A DNA stretch of 64,000 nucleotides from Scatophagus argus (taxonomy: Eukaryota; Chordata; Actinopteri; Scatophagidae), in assembly GCF_020382885.2 (NCBI RefSeq), contig NC_058496.1, positions 153,501 through 217,500 of the forward strand, read 5' to 3'. The notes beneath the pieces were generated by a model. It had not been told where the DNA came from. It made no database searches and was given only the letters and a program-made list of their open reading frames with translations. Position 1 is the first letter of the stretch; each line of letters starts with the position of its first letter. Shown here piece by piece: positions 11,616 to 26,100 of the stretch. A program made the position numbers and the translations under genes.

Positions 11616-14600
11616 GACATTAACCGAGTACAGGTGTGAAGCTTTGATTCCTCTTCCTCCACTCTCACAGAGGACACTTTGTTTCCTCATCAGCTCAAGT
11701 CTGTCTGCTGACTGGCTGAAACCTTGAGCTCAGTCACCTCATGACTAAAGTCCATCTGAACACCTGATCAGGTTTTCATGTTTCCGAGATGCCCACTTTT
11801 AATGTCAGTTAACGATTTTAAAAATGTTGGCAAATAAACTAAAAACACAACATTTCATCCTGTTTGTCAAAGGCAGCATTCGTTTTTCCCAATAACAGGA
11901 CGGTTAGGACCCAGTTTGTGCTGAAACTCATCCAGAAACTGGTGAACTGAATCTGACCAAAGACAACTTTGTGAGACGAATGTCCCTCTGAAAACTCTTT
12001 GTAAACATGTCCAATGCGTCGTCTGTCCCTACAAGGATCCAAAAGACTGCATGTCTGTCAGATGGTTTTCAGATGAGTTTGGAGGAATCGGTTATCAAAG
12101 TAGATCACGAGCCTTTCGAAAGAGTATTTAGTGAACACAAACAAAACTTTTAAATACAGCCAAAGACCACACACACACACACACACACACACATTGTTAT
12201 CAGACTGACAGTACATGGAGCTTGTGCCTTTGTTTTGTCAAATCAAACACATTTCTTCTTCTTTGCCTCTGATATGTGAAACAGTCAGAGGCTCCTGTAG
12301 TTACCTGTAGCGCCCCCCAGCTGTCAAACAGCTCGCTGCCTTACCTGTCCTCTCTGCTGTACCTGTGAGTTGCATCAGTTCAGTTCAGTTTATTTATATA
12401 GCGCTTAAATTGACCCTCAGTCAGAAAGCTGCTGCTCTGCTCTGTGATGGTTCACCTTCAGTACTGGTCTCATCAGGTACCCTCACACCTGTTGTGACCT
12501 CACAGTGGGGATGTGGTCAGCAGCTGACCTAAGTCTTCACCTGTGAAGTAACAGTGAAATCTGAGTTATGGTTCTGCATTCCTTTTCTGGAATATAAAGC
12601 CTCAATTAATTTCCCTCCACAATGGAGAGAGCAGGAACTTGCAACAGATCTGATCCATGAACTCAGCAGTTCCTGGCTCCCAAACTGATGGCCAGTACTG
12701 GGCTGAGGGCCAGTCCTCCTCCTGAAGTTCACTTCAACAGTCTGAGTAAGAGAGGTCAGAGTTCAGACCAGATCCTCTCTCTGTGGAGGGATATGTCCTA
12801 TGGGACTGTAGATTTTACTCAGGTCAGAGTCCCACTACCAACCAGACTCTGTACAGATTTCTGTGGATTTCGAAAAAAAATTCACAAAACACAACATTTT
12901 ATTGATTTAGCTTTTCGCTCACTTTCTCCATCCTGGTCTGAATGTTGTTTCAAAGTCATCTGTGATTGTTGTCAAAACCAACAATATTTCAAGATTTCAG
13001 ACTGAACCTAAAATATTGTGATGTGAAGTCTTCCTTGTGTCTTTAAACATCTCGGATACAGAATTGTGATCAGTGCATGACATCTGACCTGACAAAGACA
13101 AACACTTTGCTGCTGAAGCTTCACACGAGCTTCATGAGGTGTGTGTGTGTGTGTGTGTATGTGTGTGTGTGTGTGAATCCAAACAGGAGGAGTCATCACA
13201 CCGACCTTCAGCCCTTCAGAGTGTAAAATGTGAAGCCCCAGATAAAACTACAAGTCCCAGAGTTCATTGTGTCCTTGTTTTTACTTTCACGGCCTTGACC
13301 GCTCTGTGTTTCTGTTAACAGCTGTTTTCTATGCAATCAGCCTCACTCAGCACACTGACGATCAGTCAGAGCGATTGATCACTGCTGTTCACATTCATGT
13401 GCATTTGTTCTGACATCAGAGGTTAGCTAACACAGCCCATTGGTTTGAATGAGGAATGCTAACAGTGCTACGAGTGCCTACAGTCTCCAAGACATAAAAC
13501 TGACACTCTGCCACTTTAAACCTGCAGCTCCTCCTCGATGCCATGGTAACCATGCTCCCCTCCCATTGGCCCATTGGATGGTTGATTTGATCATGTTACT
13601 GTTTGTATGTTCTGTTTAGCTGACCAATCAGTTGCCAGCTTTCTCTGGAATAAAAAAAAGTTGTTTGACCTTTGACCCCTCTGTGTGTTTCTGTGTGTGT
13701 GTGTGTGCGTGCGTGCAGCAGTGAGAGTGCGACAGGTGATAATCTGTTAATGCCATTAAGGTGTTAAACAACATGTGAGAAACATGAGAAGCCAGTCAGA
13801 CAGTTCAGTGTGTGTCTGCTGTCGTCCTGAGGGTCCCTGCAGATAGACAGATAGGAGGTCAGGCAGACGGGTACAGCTGTCTTACAGTGTGAGGAGCAGC
13901 CATCCTGCAGCTGAAGAGCTTTGGGTTTTATCTGTGTGAGTTTACCTGTCTGTCCAGCTATCTGTGCCTCTACCTGTCTTAATGTCACTCTGTCGCCATC
14001 TCCACTTGTCTACCTGTCGTTCTGCCCGTCAGTCTCTGTTGACCTGTCTGTACAACTGTCCTTGTCTGTCTGCTTTTCTGTTTACCTGTCATACCTTTGT
14101 CATTTGATTTGTATCTGTCTGTCTGCGTGTACCTGTCTCCCTGCTTCAGGTGTGTCTATAGCAGTTAGAGACAGACAAGTCTGTGCCTTAGGATGGAGGA
14201 GCTGGTGAAGCATTTGTCCAGGTGTCAATTCATGGGGTGGATGAGTGTGATTGGTGAGTTGATGACTGACAACAGAAAGATGAGACACACCATTTTGTTT
14301 CCAGGTAGGACCCGACAGACACATCTGATTGGATGATTAGGTTTTGACGTGATATTTTCCTGCTGTTTACCTGCACGGCAGAATCAAACAACAGAGCTGC
14401 CGTTTGCTATATTTGTTTGTCACTTTAACCAAGTTAGTTCAAGTGTTTTGCAGAGAAGATATGAAAGATAACAAAGATCAAAATAAGTAGAAACGGACCA
14501 AAAGAAGAAAACTGAATTGACTGTCCCTAATTAATTGAACGCTGTTGCTTCCTATTCACTCAGTAAACAGACTGACCCGATCACAATAATGTGCAGCACA

Positions 14601-16948
14601 TGACAGCTTTAAGGATCAGTTCACCGCAAAGTTGAATGTGTGTCCATCTGAGAGTTCTGGTGGCGTCTGCCTTCTCTTCAGTGTGATGGAACCAGATGAC
14701 ACTTGATGTCTCAGGACCCGCTTACTGCTGACAATCCACAGACCTTGTCATGAGCAGGTTCATGTAGGAACTGTTTTCTTTACTTCCATGACGGACAAGA
14801 GGCTCACTGATCTTACAGCTGAGCCGTTAATATTCACATCCTCCACGTCACAAAGTCGAGCCACGGTTTGGTTTGGAAAGTGAAATCTGTGGTCTTTCGT
14901 GCTCTGATTCTTAGCATGTCCTGTAGTTTGTTTTAAAACTGATCTGAGGTCAGATTTTGGTGGATGTCTTGTGAACACGGCACAGATGTCTGATATCATT
15001 AACAAACAGTCTGGGTTTAAATGTACAGTCAGTCTTGCTTTTGTGTTTCAAGTGTTTGTTTTTAAGAAAAGATGAAGTACTACTACTAGTTCTGTTGGTA
15101 CTGCTCGAATATATTGAGGTTGTGATGATGTCACAGAGTTGAAGAGCGCCTCCATCCATTGGCTGTCGTGTGGTCGAAAGGCGGAGCCTGATGTATGGAC
15201 TAAAATGTTCTGCATCCTGTCAGATTCTCAGTTAGTGATGCTGAACAACCTAGAGGTAAAAACCAAAACAAATCAGCAGAACAAGGAACATTTCAGTAAC
15301 TAAAGCAAACAGAAAAGAAACTTCTTCCTCCTCAGGTTCATCCTCTGCTTCTGACGGAGAGGGCGGAGACTTGCACTGTCTGGTTGCTAAGATACACTCT
15401 GCATGTGACCTCAGCACCTCCTCGCTCCACCCATAAAGGTAAGGAGGACGAGACGAGTCTAAAAAACTGCAGAAGAAAAAGTCAGACAGACAGAAAGGTA
15501 CAGATTGGCAGACAGACAGGTACAGACGTGTGATGGATGTGGAGTTTGAGGCAGAGTTTGAAGACATGAACGGTAAGAAGAAGAATTTGTTTTCTGCTTC
15601 ACTGAAGTTCATTGTGTGTGTGTGTGTGTGTGTGTTTGCAGATTGCAGCAGGATTAGCTGTTCTGCTTAATCTTGATGTCACAATAATAATCTCATAATC
15701 TGACATCTGAGGTTAGTCACCATGGCAACAGGACCAGGAGTTCAGGCAGTGGTGGTGTTGAACATGCTGCAGGTTAACATCACCTGCAAAGGGTCAAAGT
15801 CACATCCATCAACACCAACAGCTCCAACAAGTCTCTGTCTAGTCTATGCTGTGAGATCCACCAGTCTAGTCGGGTTGAGTAAAGCTTAAACAAGCGAGAT
15901 TTCTCAGAATTCAACCAATTAAGATGCGAATATTTCTTTAACAAAATGGACAAAAAATGACCTTTTGTGAAACATTTAACACCGTGCATACATATGTTAA
16001 TACATACATGCACATTACGTGCAAATATTACTTTAATGAAAGGAAAGCTTTTCAATATCAAATTTCTCGCTCTACAAATGGTTGACTATATTCCAGGTGC
16101 AATCCAAACTAACTTCACGTCTACAAGTTTGCACCTTACAAAAGTTAGCTAATCATTGTTGGGCGTTATACCACTCTGACAACTGCGGGAGACAAAAAAA
16201 TGCCCTGTGGGTGAGTGGCAAATCTGACAAAAGTTGATTTCCACCAAAACATACAGTAAAATCACATGTGGGCAGGTATGGTATTTCAAGTGCATGATGT
16301 CTCACACCAGTCAGATACATTTGTGCCAATATGATGAGCCGTTAATTCGAGTAGCTGAGTCTTGTCAGCAGATTGTCATTGTAGATTTGCATTAAAATAT
16401 ATTATTAATATATGTTATTATTAAATTATTATTGTTATACAAATTATTATATTGTTGTTGTTATTATTAAATATATTATTAAATATTATTATTAAAATAT
16501 AATGGTGATCTATTTTACTTGGCTAATTTATATGGTCATGAGACTTTGTGCATGTATGGGATAAATGAAAAGGAGAAATACAAACGAAACGGAGCAGCAG
16601 TTGTGTGAAGGACAGTGAGCAGACCAGGATAGTCATGCATCATGTCCAGGTCAGTTAGTTAGTTATTGGGAAGATGAAGTGCACTGGTTTATTCAACCTG
16701 TATTTTGATTGTGATGCTTAAGGTTGCTTGCAAGCGACCTGGGCTACAAGTAAACTGAATTTGTTGCTCAGTTAGCAACGCAGTCAAATAGGCTAGTTCA
16801 ACACTAGATCACGAGAAATTTCCAGATGAGATTGTCTGGACAGTCTTCCAGGTGTTGCTGGTGTGAGGTCCACCACATACGCTGTGTGTCGTCTGTCTCT
16901 GTCAGTTGGCTCTGGATTTTCTGAGTATCTGTCTAAGTTGCGGCCCTG
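11616..16948. other. phf19-dab2ip intergenic region
   Basis: The phf19 3' UTR (AATAAA at 11832) is followed by about 5 kb of low-information sequence with (CA/GT)n tracts at 12171-12193, 13139-13176 and 15615-15636. Open frames here are short and do not resemble known proteins. One exon-like island is listed separately at 15336-15438. Untranslated dab2ip exons may be hidden in this region. Confidence 0.5.
15336..15438 (+). other. Exon-like island with strong splice sites, function unknown
   Basis: A good acceptor (pyrimidine-rich, CCTCCTCAG/) and a near-consensus donor (AAAG/GTAAGG) bracket 103 bp. One frame is open throughout; another is open to a TAA four bases before the donor. The opposite strand is also open across it. 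I cannot match either translation to a family. It may be a 5' untranslated exon of dab2ip or an unannotated transcript. Confidence 0.3.
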
Positions 16949-17048
16949 ATGGCTGGGACAGATCAGAGAGCTGCCGTGTCCCAGGATTCAGATGCTTGTC
17001 AGGTTTTCAGCAGTGCTGTACTTCAGTGGAGATCATGGATTCTGACAG
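16949..17048 (+). CDS. Candidate first coding exon of a long dab2ip isoform
   Basis: ATG at 16949 opens 33 codons (MAGTDQRAAVSQ...) ending in phase 1 at ACAG/GTGGGT. The next dab2ip exon, at 17398, needs exactly one preceding base, so the phases fit. The peptide itself does not resemble the mammalian long-isoform N terminus, so this is tentative. Confidence 0.25.
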
Positions 17049-17397
17049 GTGGGTTCAGTACAGATGATGTTCCTGTACATGGAGACACCGTTTAGTAATG
17101 CAGCCAGATATGCACATACGCTACAGACTCCTCCAGGTCAGTTACGTGGTCAGTGAGGGCAGCTTCCATAAAAGTGTTCCAGTCAAAGTTTACAGAGGCA
17201 GCTCAACTGTGTACTGAGGATGAGTCCTCGGCAGGTTCTGGTTCTGGTCCAGGTTCAACTCTCTCGCTGTCTCACTCCACAGCTGTCTGAACAAATAAAG
17301 ACAACAAATAAAACATCGACCTTGTCATCATTAGTTACCATGGCTACAGCTGTGGAGCCAACATGTCTGATTGCTGCTAAAACTTTGTCTGTTCCAG

Positions 17398-20086
17398 ATG
17401 TTCCAGGCAAAGGGGTCCGCCGACAGAGCATGCCCAGTAGCTCCGCCATGGACACGCCCACCGCCAGAGTGACGGTGATTACACGCACACACATATGCAC
17501 ACACACTTCCTCCTGCAGCTGGGATCAGCCTGCTGTTTCCATGGTAACAGGAGCTGTAGGTCACCTGATCAGCTCCCCCTGCAGGAAGAACAGTGAGATA
17601 CATTCAGAGTGTCTGTGTCTCCTCCTCACCTCCTCCTACCCCCACAGGGAGGTGAAACTGGAGCCTGTCTGATGATCAGTCATATTTCTGAGCAGCGGGG
17701 CCCAGCAGGGGCCCCGACCTGAGGAGCATCAGGGCGAACAAGGAGTCAGTAAATGATATTTATCCTGACCTCTGATTGCTTTAGATTCACAGTTCAGTGG
17801 GAGATCAGATCTGAGATCAGATCCTATTTTGTTATGTTGATGCTAACAGAAAATGATGCTCAACATGCAGCATCAGACGTCAGAGTAGCTGCTGCCAAAT
17901 TAACTTCCCAGTGACACAGCAGAAGATTCTGCGTTCAATGCATTGTGGGATGTTTTTCTATCTGAACACTGACAGTTTGACTTTATTTCATTTAACAGTG
18001 AAAGTCACATGATTGTGACTGTTGGAGCACCTTCATATCTGAATGGTGACAGAACATCAGGTCTTCATGTTTCCTGTCTGCCTCTGAGATGTCAAACTGT
18101 CCAAAAAGTGACCTGAATAATAAAAATGTAGCGACTGACACACAGACCCTGCAGTGGACAATCAGTAGGACTTTATTAAACAAGAGCCTGAGCTTCACAG
18201 TCACTCAGAAACCAAATGAAATCAGCAGCCTGTGGGAAATCTGATGCGTCTACAACAATAACTCGAGTCTGTTTTCATATCCTGCATGATTACATGACTC
18301 CTCCTCTTCCTCCTCCTCAGGGGTTTCTCTCTCGGAGGTTGAAACAGTCTCTTCGTCGTACTCGATCTCAGCCTAAACTGTCTCGCCCCAGCAGCTTGAA
18401 GTCCGACCCGATCAACATGGCTGACGACAGGTAACTCACCAACACGTTATTGATAATCAGTTACCCAGAATTCCACTGTGATATATGGATGATCAGACTG
18501 AATGAACCTTTAGCTAGGACCTTCTTATTGAATATGAGGGAGATTAGCCATCTTCTCTTAGACTCCCAGTTGGATCCAGGCCCAGGTCCAGGTCCTGGTT
18601 GGGTTCAGATGCATGATCAGCAGAGGGTGTTGCAGCTTACCCGCTGCATTTCCCTGGTCAACAAACCCACTCCACTTCTGTTCCAGTTTAGAACTCGTTT
18701 TCAGGTTCCAAACCAATTTGGTTTTGGTCAAAGTGCTTCAGACCATTCAAGATGACATGTGAGAACCAGAACGGGGCTCATCCCACGTTGGTGTCAGTCA
18801 GGTTTGTGCTCCTCTGAGGATGGAGGAAACCCGAAGGAGGCGACAAACACAACGACAACCACCTTTAGCTGCAAGTCAACACTTTTCACTGGACTGCTGC
18901 TGATTTGGAGTTTGTTGATTGGCTCGAAACTGTTGACAGGTGAGCAGCAGGTAAACATCCTACCAAGGTTCAAATGTGTTTACCAAGAGAGACCTGGAAA
19001 AAAGGTAAACAACAAACACAAACAACATGACCTGTCACACACTGGAAAAAGGGCAGCCGTGGCCTAGAGGTTGGAGAAGCGGCTTGTGATTGGAAGGTCG
19101 TTGGTTTGATTCCCCCACCGGACAGGCAGGAAATTTGAGGGTGGTGTGGTGGACTGATAATGTTCCCACCCCCCATTAGCTGGCTGATGTGCCCTTGAGC
19201 AAGGCACTTAAAACCCAATATGCTCTCCGGGCGCTTGATGCTGCCCACTGCTCCTGTGTGTGTTTCACTGCATGTTGCATGTGTGTGTTTCACTCAGTGA
19301 TGGGTTAAATGCAGAGAAGTCATTTCCCAGCTTGGGATTAATTAATTAATAAAGTATCTTAAATTAAAATTAAAGTTAAATTAAAAATTAAATTAAATTA
19401 AAGTGTCAATACCAAATCTGCATGGGGTTAAAGAAAGACAGAGACACTGAGAGGGGAGGAGGAGGAGAGCAAGGGTTGGAGGAGGGACGGAGGAGGGGGG
19501 TGGAGGAAAGGAGGAGAAGGGGTGGAGGAGGAGGAGAAGGAGGGATGGAGGAGGGGCATAAAGGAGAGGAGGAGGAGAAGGAGGGGTGGACGAGGGATGG
19601 TGGAGGGGGGGTGGGGGAGGACGGGCGGGGGGGGGGAAGTAGGGCAGCCTCACTGCAGGGAGGGGCCACTGCTGACAGGCAGAGCGGTCGAGTCACAGAG
19701 AGCTGAAGCCGTTTAGCATCAGCAGCAGCAAGCTAACGTGCAGACAGACAGGCTGCCAGACAGACAGGTTTTCAGCCTTTCGAACAAACAGCGTCAGGAT
19801 CAGCAGGTTCTCCATCTTTCTTTCTCTCTTCTCCTCCTCCTTCTCACTGCTGAAGGAGAACATGGATCCATAACTCCCCTCACCTCCTCCTCCTCCTCCT
19901 CCTCCTCTTCCTCTCAGCATTCACACAGGATGCTCGGTGAGTATCTGGACTGATCATCTGCACACATTAACAGTCTTTGTCCTCTGAATGGTCTGAAGAG
20001 AAAAATGTGCTGCAGTGTGTGTGCGTGTGTGTGTGTGCACGCACGGTGGCGTCTTCCACCTGATTTGCATGACCATGCATGCTGCG

Positions 20087-20125
<39 letters not shown>

Positions 20126-23100
20126 ATTAGCCTGACTCCAGCCTGCTAGCCTAGTATGTTAGCATGTAGCTAAGCTATTAAAACATTGTTAGCTAAGCGG
20201 GATAAGCTACAGCACACACGCAGACAGAAGAATTAGCATTAACATTAAGCAGCTCGTTAAGATGATGATGAGAGATAACGAGCTAACAGGGGAACAACAG
20301 ATCATCCTCTTTGTGTCAGGATGCTTCAGACGTGTGTGTGTGCGTGTGTGTGTGTGTGTGAGGTCAGAGGTCACTGTTGACCCCCCCAGTCACCTTCAGA
20401 ATCAGCTACTTCAGATCTTAAAACTGGTAACGTTGGAGAAACCAGTGAGATGAGCTGCGTTCTGAAAGGATCCAACAGGAGAAAGTAATCCCACCTCCTC
20501 CACCTCCTCCACCTCCTCCGCCTGCCCCCTTCAGGCCTCCTCTGAAACACTCAAACTGGTCTGTAGTTCTGGCTGGTAGATGTGTAAGGATCAGTGAGTT
20601 TTTGGAATCAAATAAATACCTAAAATATTATATAATAAATACATTTTAAGTGCCACAATAATAAAAACACTGGTAAAGCAGTTGTCATGATCATAGCTCC
20701 GTCTGACAAGGCTGCTGTCTGTGTTAGTTTTGTGCTATGATTAGCCATGTTAGCTGCTGGGATTTGCAGTCTGTTGCTGCTGCAGCACTTGTTCTTCAGC
20801 TCTGGGGCTGTGTGCTGTGAACGCAGCACATTGCTGTCCTCTCTTACTGCCTCATGTCTCATTCACACATCAGAAGACACCTAACAATGTGATAATGAAC
20901 GTAAACAACATGGCTGCTGTCGCCACTCACAGCTTTCAAGCTAGCATGTTAGCACCAGGAAAGTCTAGCTGCACGTTCTCTGCCATTCTTGTGTGAATAA
21001 CTCGCTAACAGCTTTAGCAACATATCCACTAGCCTGGAGGAAAACTTTGGTCATCTGCAGTAAGGGCATAGCACACATGGGTAGACAGATGAGTGGCTAG
21101 ACAGGTGTGAGGATGGACAGGCAGGTAGGCCCTCTAATCATCTTATTTGGACTGAATAATGTGATTATTACATGCTTTATTACAGGTCTGTTTTTTCCAC
21201 ATCATCTCACTTGGACCTGTTGATATATGAAGTTTATTCAAACAATTTTAAAACACTGTGTGTAAAAGCACTCACAAGTGTCAGTGTGGATTTGAAGGGA
21301 CAGTTCAGGTTCAGGTGAACACACACACACACACACACACACTGTGACTGTTGCCCCCACTCTGACTGTGTCAGAACTCTGCTGGTAGACTAATAAACAG
21401 GGACAACATCATGCGTGAAGGAGATTTATTCCTCTCCAGTGTCAGCGAGCACAACACATGGACCTGCTAGTAACTGTAGTGCATTCATGGCTTAACAAAC
21501 AGGAGCGACAGTTTTTAAATATGCATTGACGTGTGTGTGTGTGTGTGCGTGTGTGTGTGTGTCGGGGGGCAGGGGCCCTTCACACTGTTTGAGCGTCTGT
21601 CAACCAGTATGAGTGGGTGGAATCCTTTAAGGCAGGACACCTCCCAGGAGGGAGACAGGATGTTGAAGGCAAGGTTCAGAGAAAGACATAATAGGAAAAT
21701 GTAATTATTATTATAATAATTAATTATAATTATTGTATGCAGTCAGCAGTTGTATATCATCATCATTTCTGATGTTCATCCAGAATTAGCTCTGAGAAAT
21801 CTGAGGGAAATGAAAGTTTTGTCTATTACCAAAGTTTTCCAGTGTTGGTTGTCTGTATACCCATGCTGCTAACGGCAGCAGTTGCTAGCAGCTAATCCAA
21901 TCCCAAAATGCAGTGCTGTGTTTGGTACCAAGCAGAACAGATATACATCAGCTTCATCCAGGTGGCTCTACAACCTGAGACATGTGGCTCAGCACACTGA
22001 GGTCCGGTTCATATGTGTGTTCCTGATTTAAGAATAAGATTAAGAATTTCCTTTAATTGTCCCACGGTGGGGACACTTGTGTTGTCACAGCAACACAAGG
22101 ACAGCAATAAGGTGCAAATGAGCTGAATAAAAATAGAAAAATATGCAAAAGCGAGACAAAGTAGATTCTTAATATTTGCAACCAGATTCTGCTAAATTAT
22201 TTGAAAAACTACACAAAGGGAAACGCAATATAAAGTGACGACCCACAGTACAAAAGGTTCCAGCAAAGGTTATGGTATTGCACATGACCTGTTGAAGTTA
22301 TTGCACATATTTATTGTGTACTCACTTATTGTGGTGGAGTTACTGCACAGTAACTTCTTGAGGGTCAGTTTGCGGTGGACTCATGGGGTCTCACAGCAGC
22401 AGGGGAGGAGGACCTGCGGTGACCCTCCTTCACACACTTGAGGTGAAGCAGGTGAAGGAGCTGCCCAGCGCTGTCAGACTCTCATGCAGGGGGTGGGAGT
22501 GGTTCTCCAGCAGAGAGGACAGCTTGGCTATCAGCCTTCTCCCTCCCACCACCTGCACCGGGTCAATGGGGCTTCTTAGGACTGAGCTGGCCTTTCTGAT
22601 GATTTTGTCCATCCTCTTCCTGTCTGCAGAAGAGATGCTGCTGTCCCTCGCTCCATAGAACAGGGCCTACCACAGAGTTTAAATATGTCCTGAGGAGTGT
22701 CCCCTGTACTCCAAAGGACCTGAGTCTCCTCAGCAGGTACAGTCTGCTCTGGTCCTTCCTGTACAGTGCAGTGGAGTTGTCTGTCCAGTCCAGTCTGCTG
22801 TTTAGGTGAACATGCAGGTATTATAGGAGTCCACTCTCTCAGTGTCCACTCCCTGGACGTTCACTGGTGTTGGGGGTGAGTGTCCACGCCTGTGGAAATC
22901 CACCACCAGCTCCTCTGTTTTCCTGTGTTGCTCTGGAGGCGGTTCCATTGGCACCAGTCCAGTTCTGGATCAGTTCTCTGTACTTTGCGTCGTTCTCCAC
23001 AGTTATGAGGCCAACAATCACAGAATCATCAAAGAACTGCTGTAGATGACTGTGTTATTGAAAGCTCTGCAGAAATCAAAAAACATGGTTCTCAGTGTGC

Positions 23101-26100
23101 TCCCAGGCTTGTCTAGGTGAGATTCCTATTTGTCTGTCAGCTAAACAGGAATCAGTTCACAGGCTGGTTCATGATTTCTGGATGAAAATCAGCAGGGATG
23201 TAGAGGTTGAACACATCAAATGTACTTGAAGATTTGACACGTCAGAGATGTTTACACCAGTTTTATCTCAGCCTCTGTTTTGCAGGGACGCCTGGTCACA
23301 TTCACACCTGGAAGTTGCCCAGTTTAACCACAGTGAAATCTGCTGGCTGCTGAGCAGCTCCACTGGAGTTAATGAGGCAGCGCTGCTTTTTACAACTTAC
23401 TGCTCTAACATTCAGTTGGTAGTTTAGATAAAAGCAAGACTTCCTTTACTTTTCATTTAATTTTATTTTTGTCACGTTCCTCTGAAGATCTGTCATCCTG
23501 CAAAACTTTTTAGATCTCTGAAAATCATACAAACAAAAACAAACAAGATGACAGAGGACAACTGGATGAGGAGTTAAAGCACTGGACCTTCAGACAGTCG
23601 GGCACAGATTCCTCTGATTCCACTTCCCCTGGAGAAACTGAAGGATTCACAGACCAGGCAGGAGATCAGGCCAAACCCCAAAAATTACTTAGCTTTGACA
23701 TTGACTCAGTCTACACTCACAGACCCGTGCCAACCAGCTGTTGTTCAGAGTTCAGTGTGAACAGCACAGCAAAGACTCAGGTCCAACTTCCCTTCAAAAC
23801 AGGAAGTTCAGCCAAGCTGAACTTTGGACATTTGGCCCTGAGGACGTTAGACAGCCCTGCCTGGCCGTCTCACTGTTTTGGTCACAGACTGGAAACATCC
23901 CTCTGAGCAGAGACCAAACACTCTATCTTTAGATTTGTTTAGTTGGTTGAGTCATATACTGTAGGTGAACCAACTCAGGAGACCTGATGACATCTTGAGT
24001 GTCACATCTGGATTACTGCTGTAAATACTTACGCCTACCTGCTCTTTCAGGTGTGTGATGCGACGGCTGCACTGTGGTAGCCAGGAGTCATTGCTGAGTG
24101 CCGGCTGTGTGTCCTCTCTGGAACTCAGGATGGACCAATCAGTGATCATCAAACCAGTTCACTCCTCCCTGCTGGGACAGGACTACTGCTTCGAGGTGAA
24201 ATACACGACACATTCAGTGTGACATGTAAACCCTCTGCTGTTTCCATGGTGATGACCTGTGACCGCGTGTCTCCTAGGTGACGACTTCTACGGGAACAAA
24301 GTGCTTCTCGTGTCGCTCAGCAGCAGAACGAGATAAATGGATGGAGAACCTGCGAAGAGCTGTCCATCCCAACAAAGACAACAGCAGGAGGCTGGAGAAT
24401 GTTCTCACGGTGTGGGTGATCGAGGCCAAAGACCTGCCCGCCAAGAAACGGTAGGAGGAAAAGTACTACTGCATGTACTTATGTAGTATTACACTGCAGG
24501 CCCTTCTGTGACCTGTGCTAACAGTAGTATTTTTACTGCAGGTACTTCTGTGAGTTGTGTCTGGATGACAGTCTTTATGCTCGGACTTCATGTAAACTGA
24601 AGACTGACAACATTTTTTGGGGAGAGCGTTTTGACTTCAACAGTCTGCCATCCGTCAGCGCCATCACTCTTCATCTCTACAAAGACACCGACAGGAAGAG
24701 GAAAAAGGACAAGAGCAGCTACATCGGGTTGGTCAACATCCCTGTTGCCACGGTGACTGGCAGACAGCTGGTGGAGAAGTGGTACACAGTGAGCACGCCC
24801 AGTACCAGCAGGGGTATGTCTCTTTTCATTTGTGGTTTAGCTACTTTTTAACAAACTTAACAAAAATTTTCATGAAATTGTTTTTGTGCCTCAGTTCAGT
24901 GATCATAAATGACAAGTGCCCCATGGAGCTCCTCAGAACCCATACAGGAAGACAGGACACACTGTACAGAGCCTGAAAGGCCAAACTCGGGGTTCACAAC
25001 TCAGTATTTTTATCAATTTTTCACAAAGTTTTCACATTCTGTTGCCTTTCAGGTAAGTCGTCTGTGCCGACGGTACGAATCAAAGCTCGTTATCAGAGTA
25101 TCATCATCCTGCCCATGGAGCAGTACAAAGAGTTTGCAGAATACATCAGCTCCAACTACCTGCTACTCTGCAACACGCTGGAAGCCTCCATCAGCCTGAG
25201 AGCCAAAGAAGAGCTTGCTGCTGCACTTGTGCACATATTGCACAGCACCGGCAAGGCCAAGGTAACCACACCCATCAGCATCACCCTGCTAGCTATACCT
25301 GACCCTCAGCACCTCCAAAGCCAACAGCCAAAAGCCAACTAACTCTTTATTCTTAAAATGCCCTAAAATGGCACATGACTTGTTAGTGTAACGCAACATC
25401 TGAACTGTTTTCTGGAAGTTTGAGCACAACCTTTGACCCCTCTCTGCAGGAATTTTTGACAGACCTAATGATGTCAGAGGTTGACCGTTGCCGTGACAAC
25501 GACCAGCTAATCTTCAGAGAGAACACACTGGCAACGAAGAGTATAGAGGAATATCTGAAGCTGATTGGTCAGAAGTACCTTCAGGACGCCCTTGGTACAC
25601 ACACAGGCTCAGTGAAAGAGAGCTCTTTAATTGTCTTCAGATGTGATTTATCAGTCATTTTTGTTTTCACAGGTTTGCTTTGTTCGGGAAGAAATATTAA
25701 CTCTGTGTGTGTGTGTGTGGGTGTGTGTGTGTGTGTGTGTTCAGGTGAGTTCATTAAAGCTCTGTACGAGTCTGATGAGAACTGTGAGGTTGACCCGTCT
25801 CGCTGTGCGACTTCTGACCTCTCAGAGCATCAGGCCAACCTAAGGATGTGCTGTGAACTTGCCTTTTGCAAGATCCTTGACTCATACAGGTACACAGAAA
25901 TATACAAAATACACAGGGTGCACATACTGTATTTACAAACATGGTACACATTGGTGTATATAACTTCCCCTATTCAGGGTCTTCCCCCGGGAGCTGAAAG
26001 AGGTGTTTGCATCATGGCGACAGGAGTGTGGTAACCGGGGCCGACCAGACATCAGCGAGCGTCTCATCAGCGCCTCATTGTTCCTGCGCTTCCTGTGTCC

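Noticed and set aside
15250-15612. Minus-strand 120-codon open frame with a hydrophobic end
   Set aside because: The only ordered part overlaps the plus-strand island with strong splice sites. The hydrophobic end comes from T-rich sequence, and no minus-strand splice donor fits.
19043-19115. tRNA gene
   Set aside because: Box A and B are present, but the head does not fold into a full cloverleaf by eye and is continuous with a SINE body. The same reasoning applies to 54994-55065 and 30765-30822.
19393-19716. Several long open frames on both strands
   Set aside because: They are translations of the GGA-rich polypurine tract (poly-Pro/Ser or poly-Gly/Glu) and have no family resemblance.
25420-26034. 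204-codon open frame as a single exon
   Set aside because: It reads through two introns between genuine dab2ip exons; the splice sites at 25594, 25745, 25889 and 25978 restore the known RasGAP sequence.
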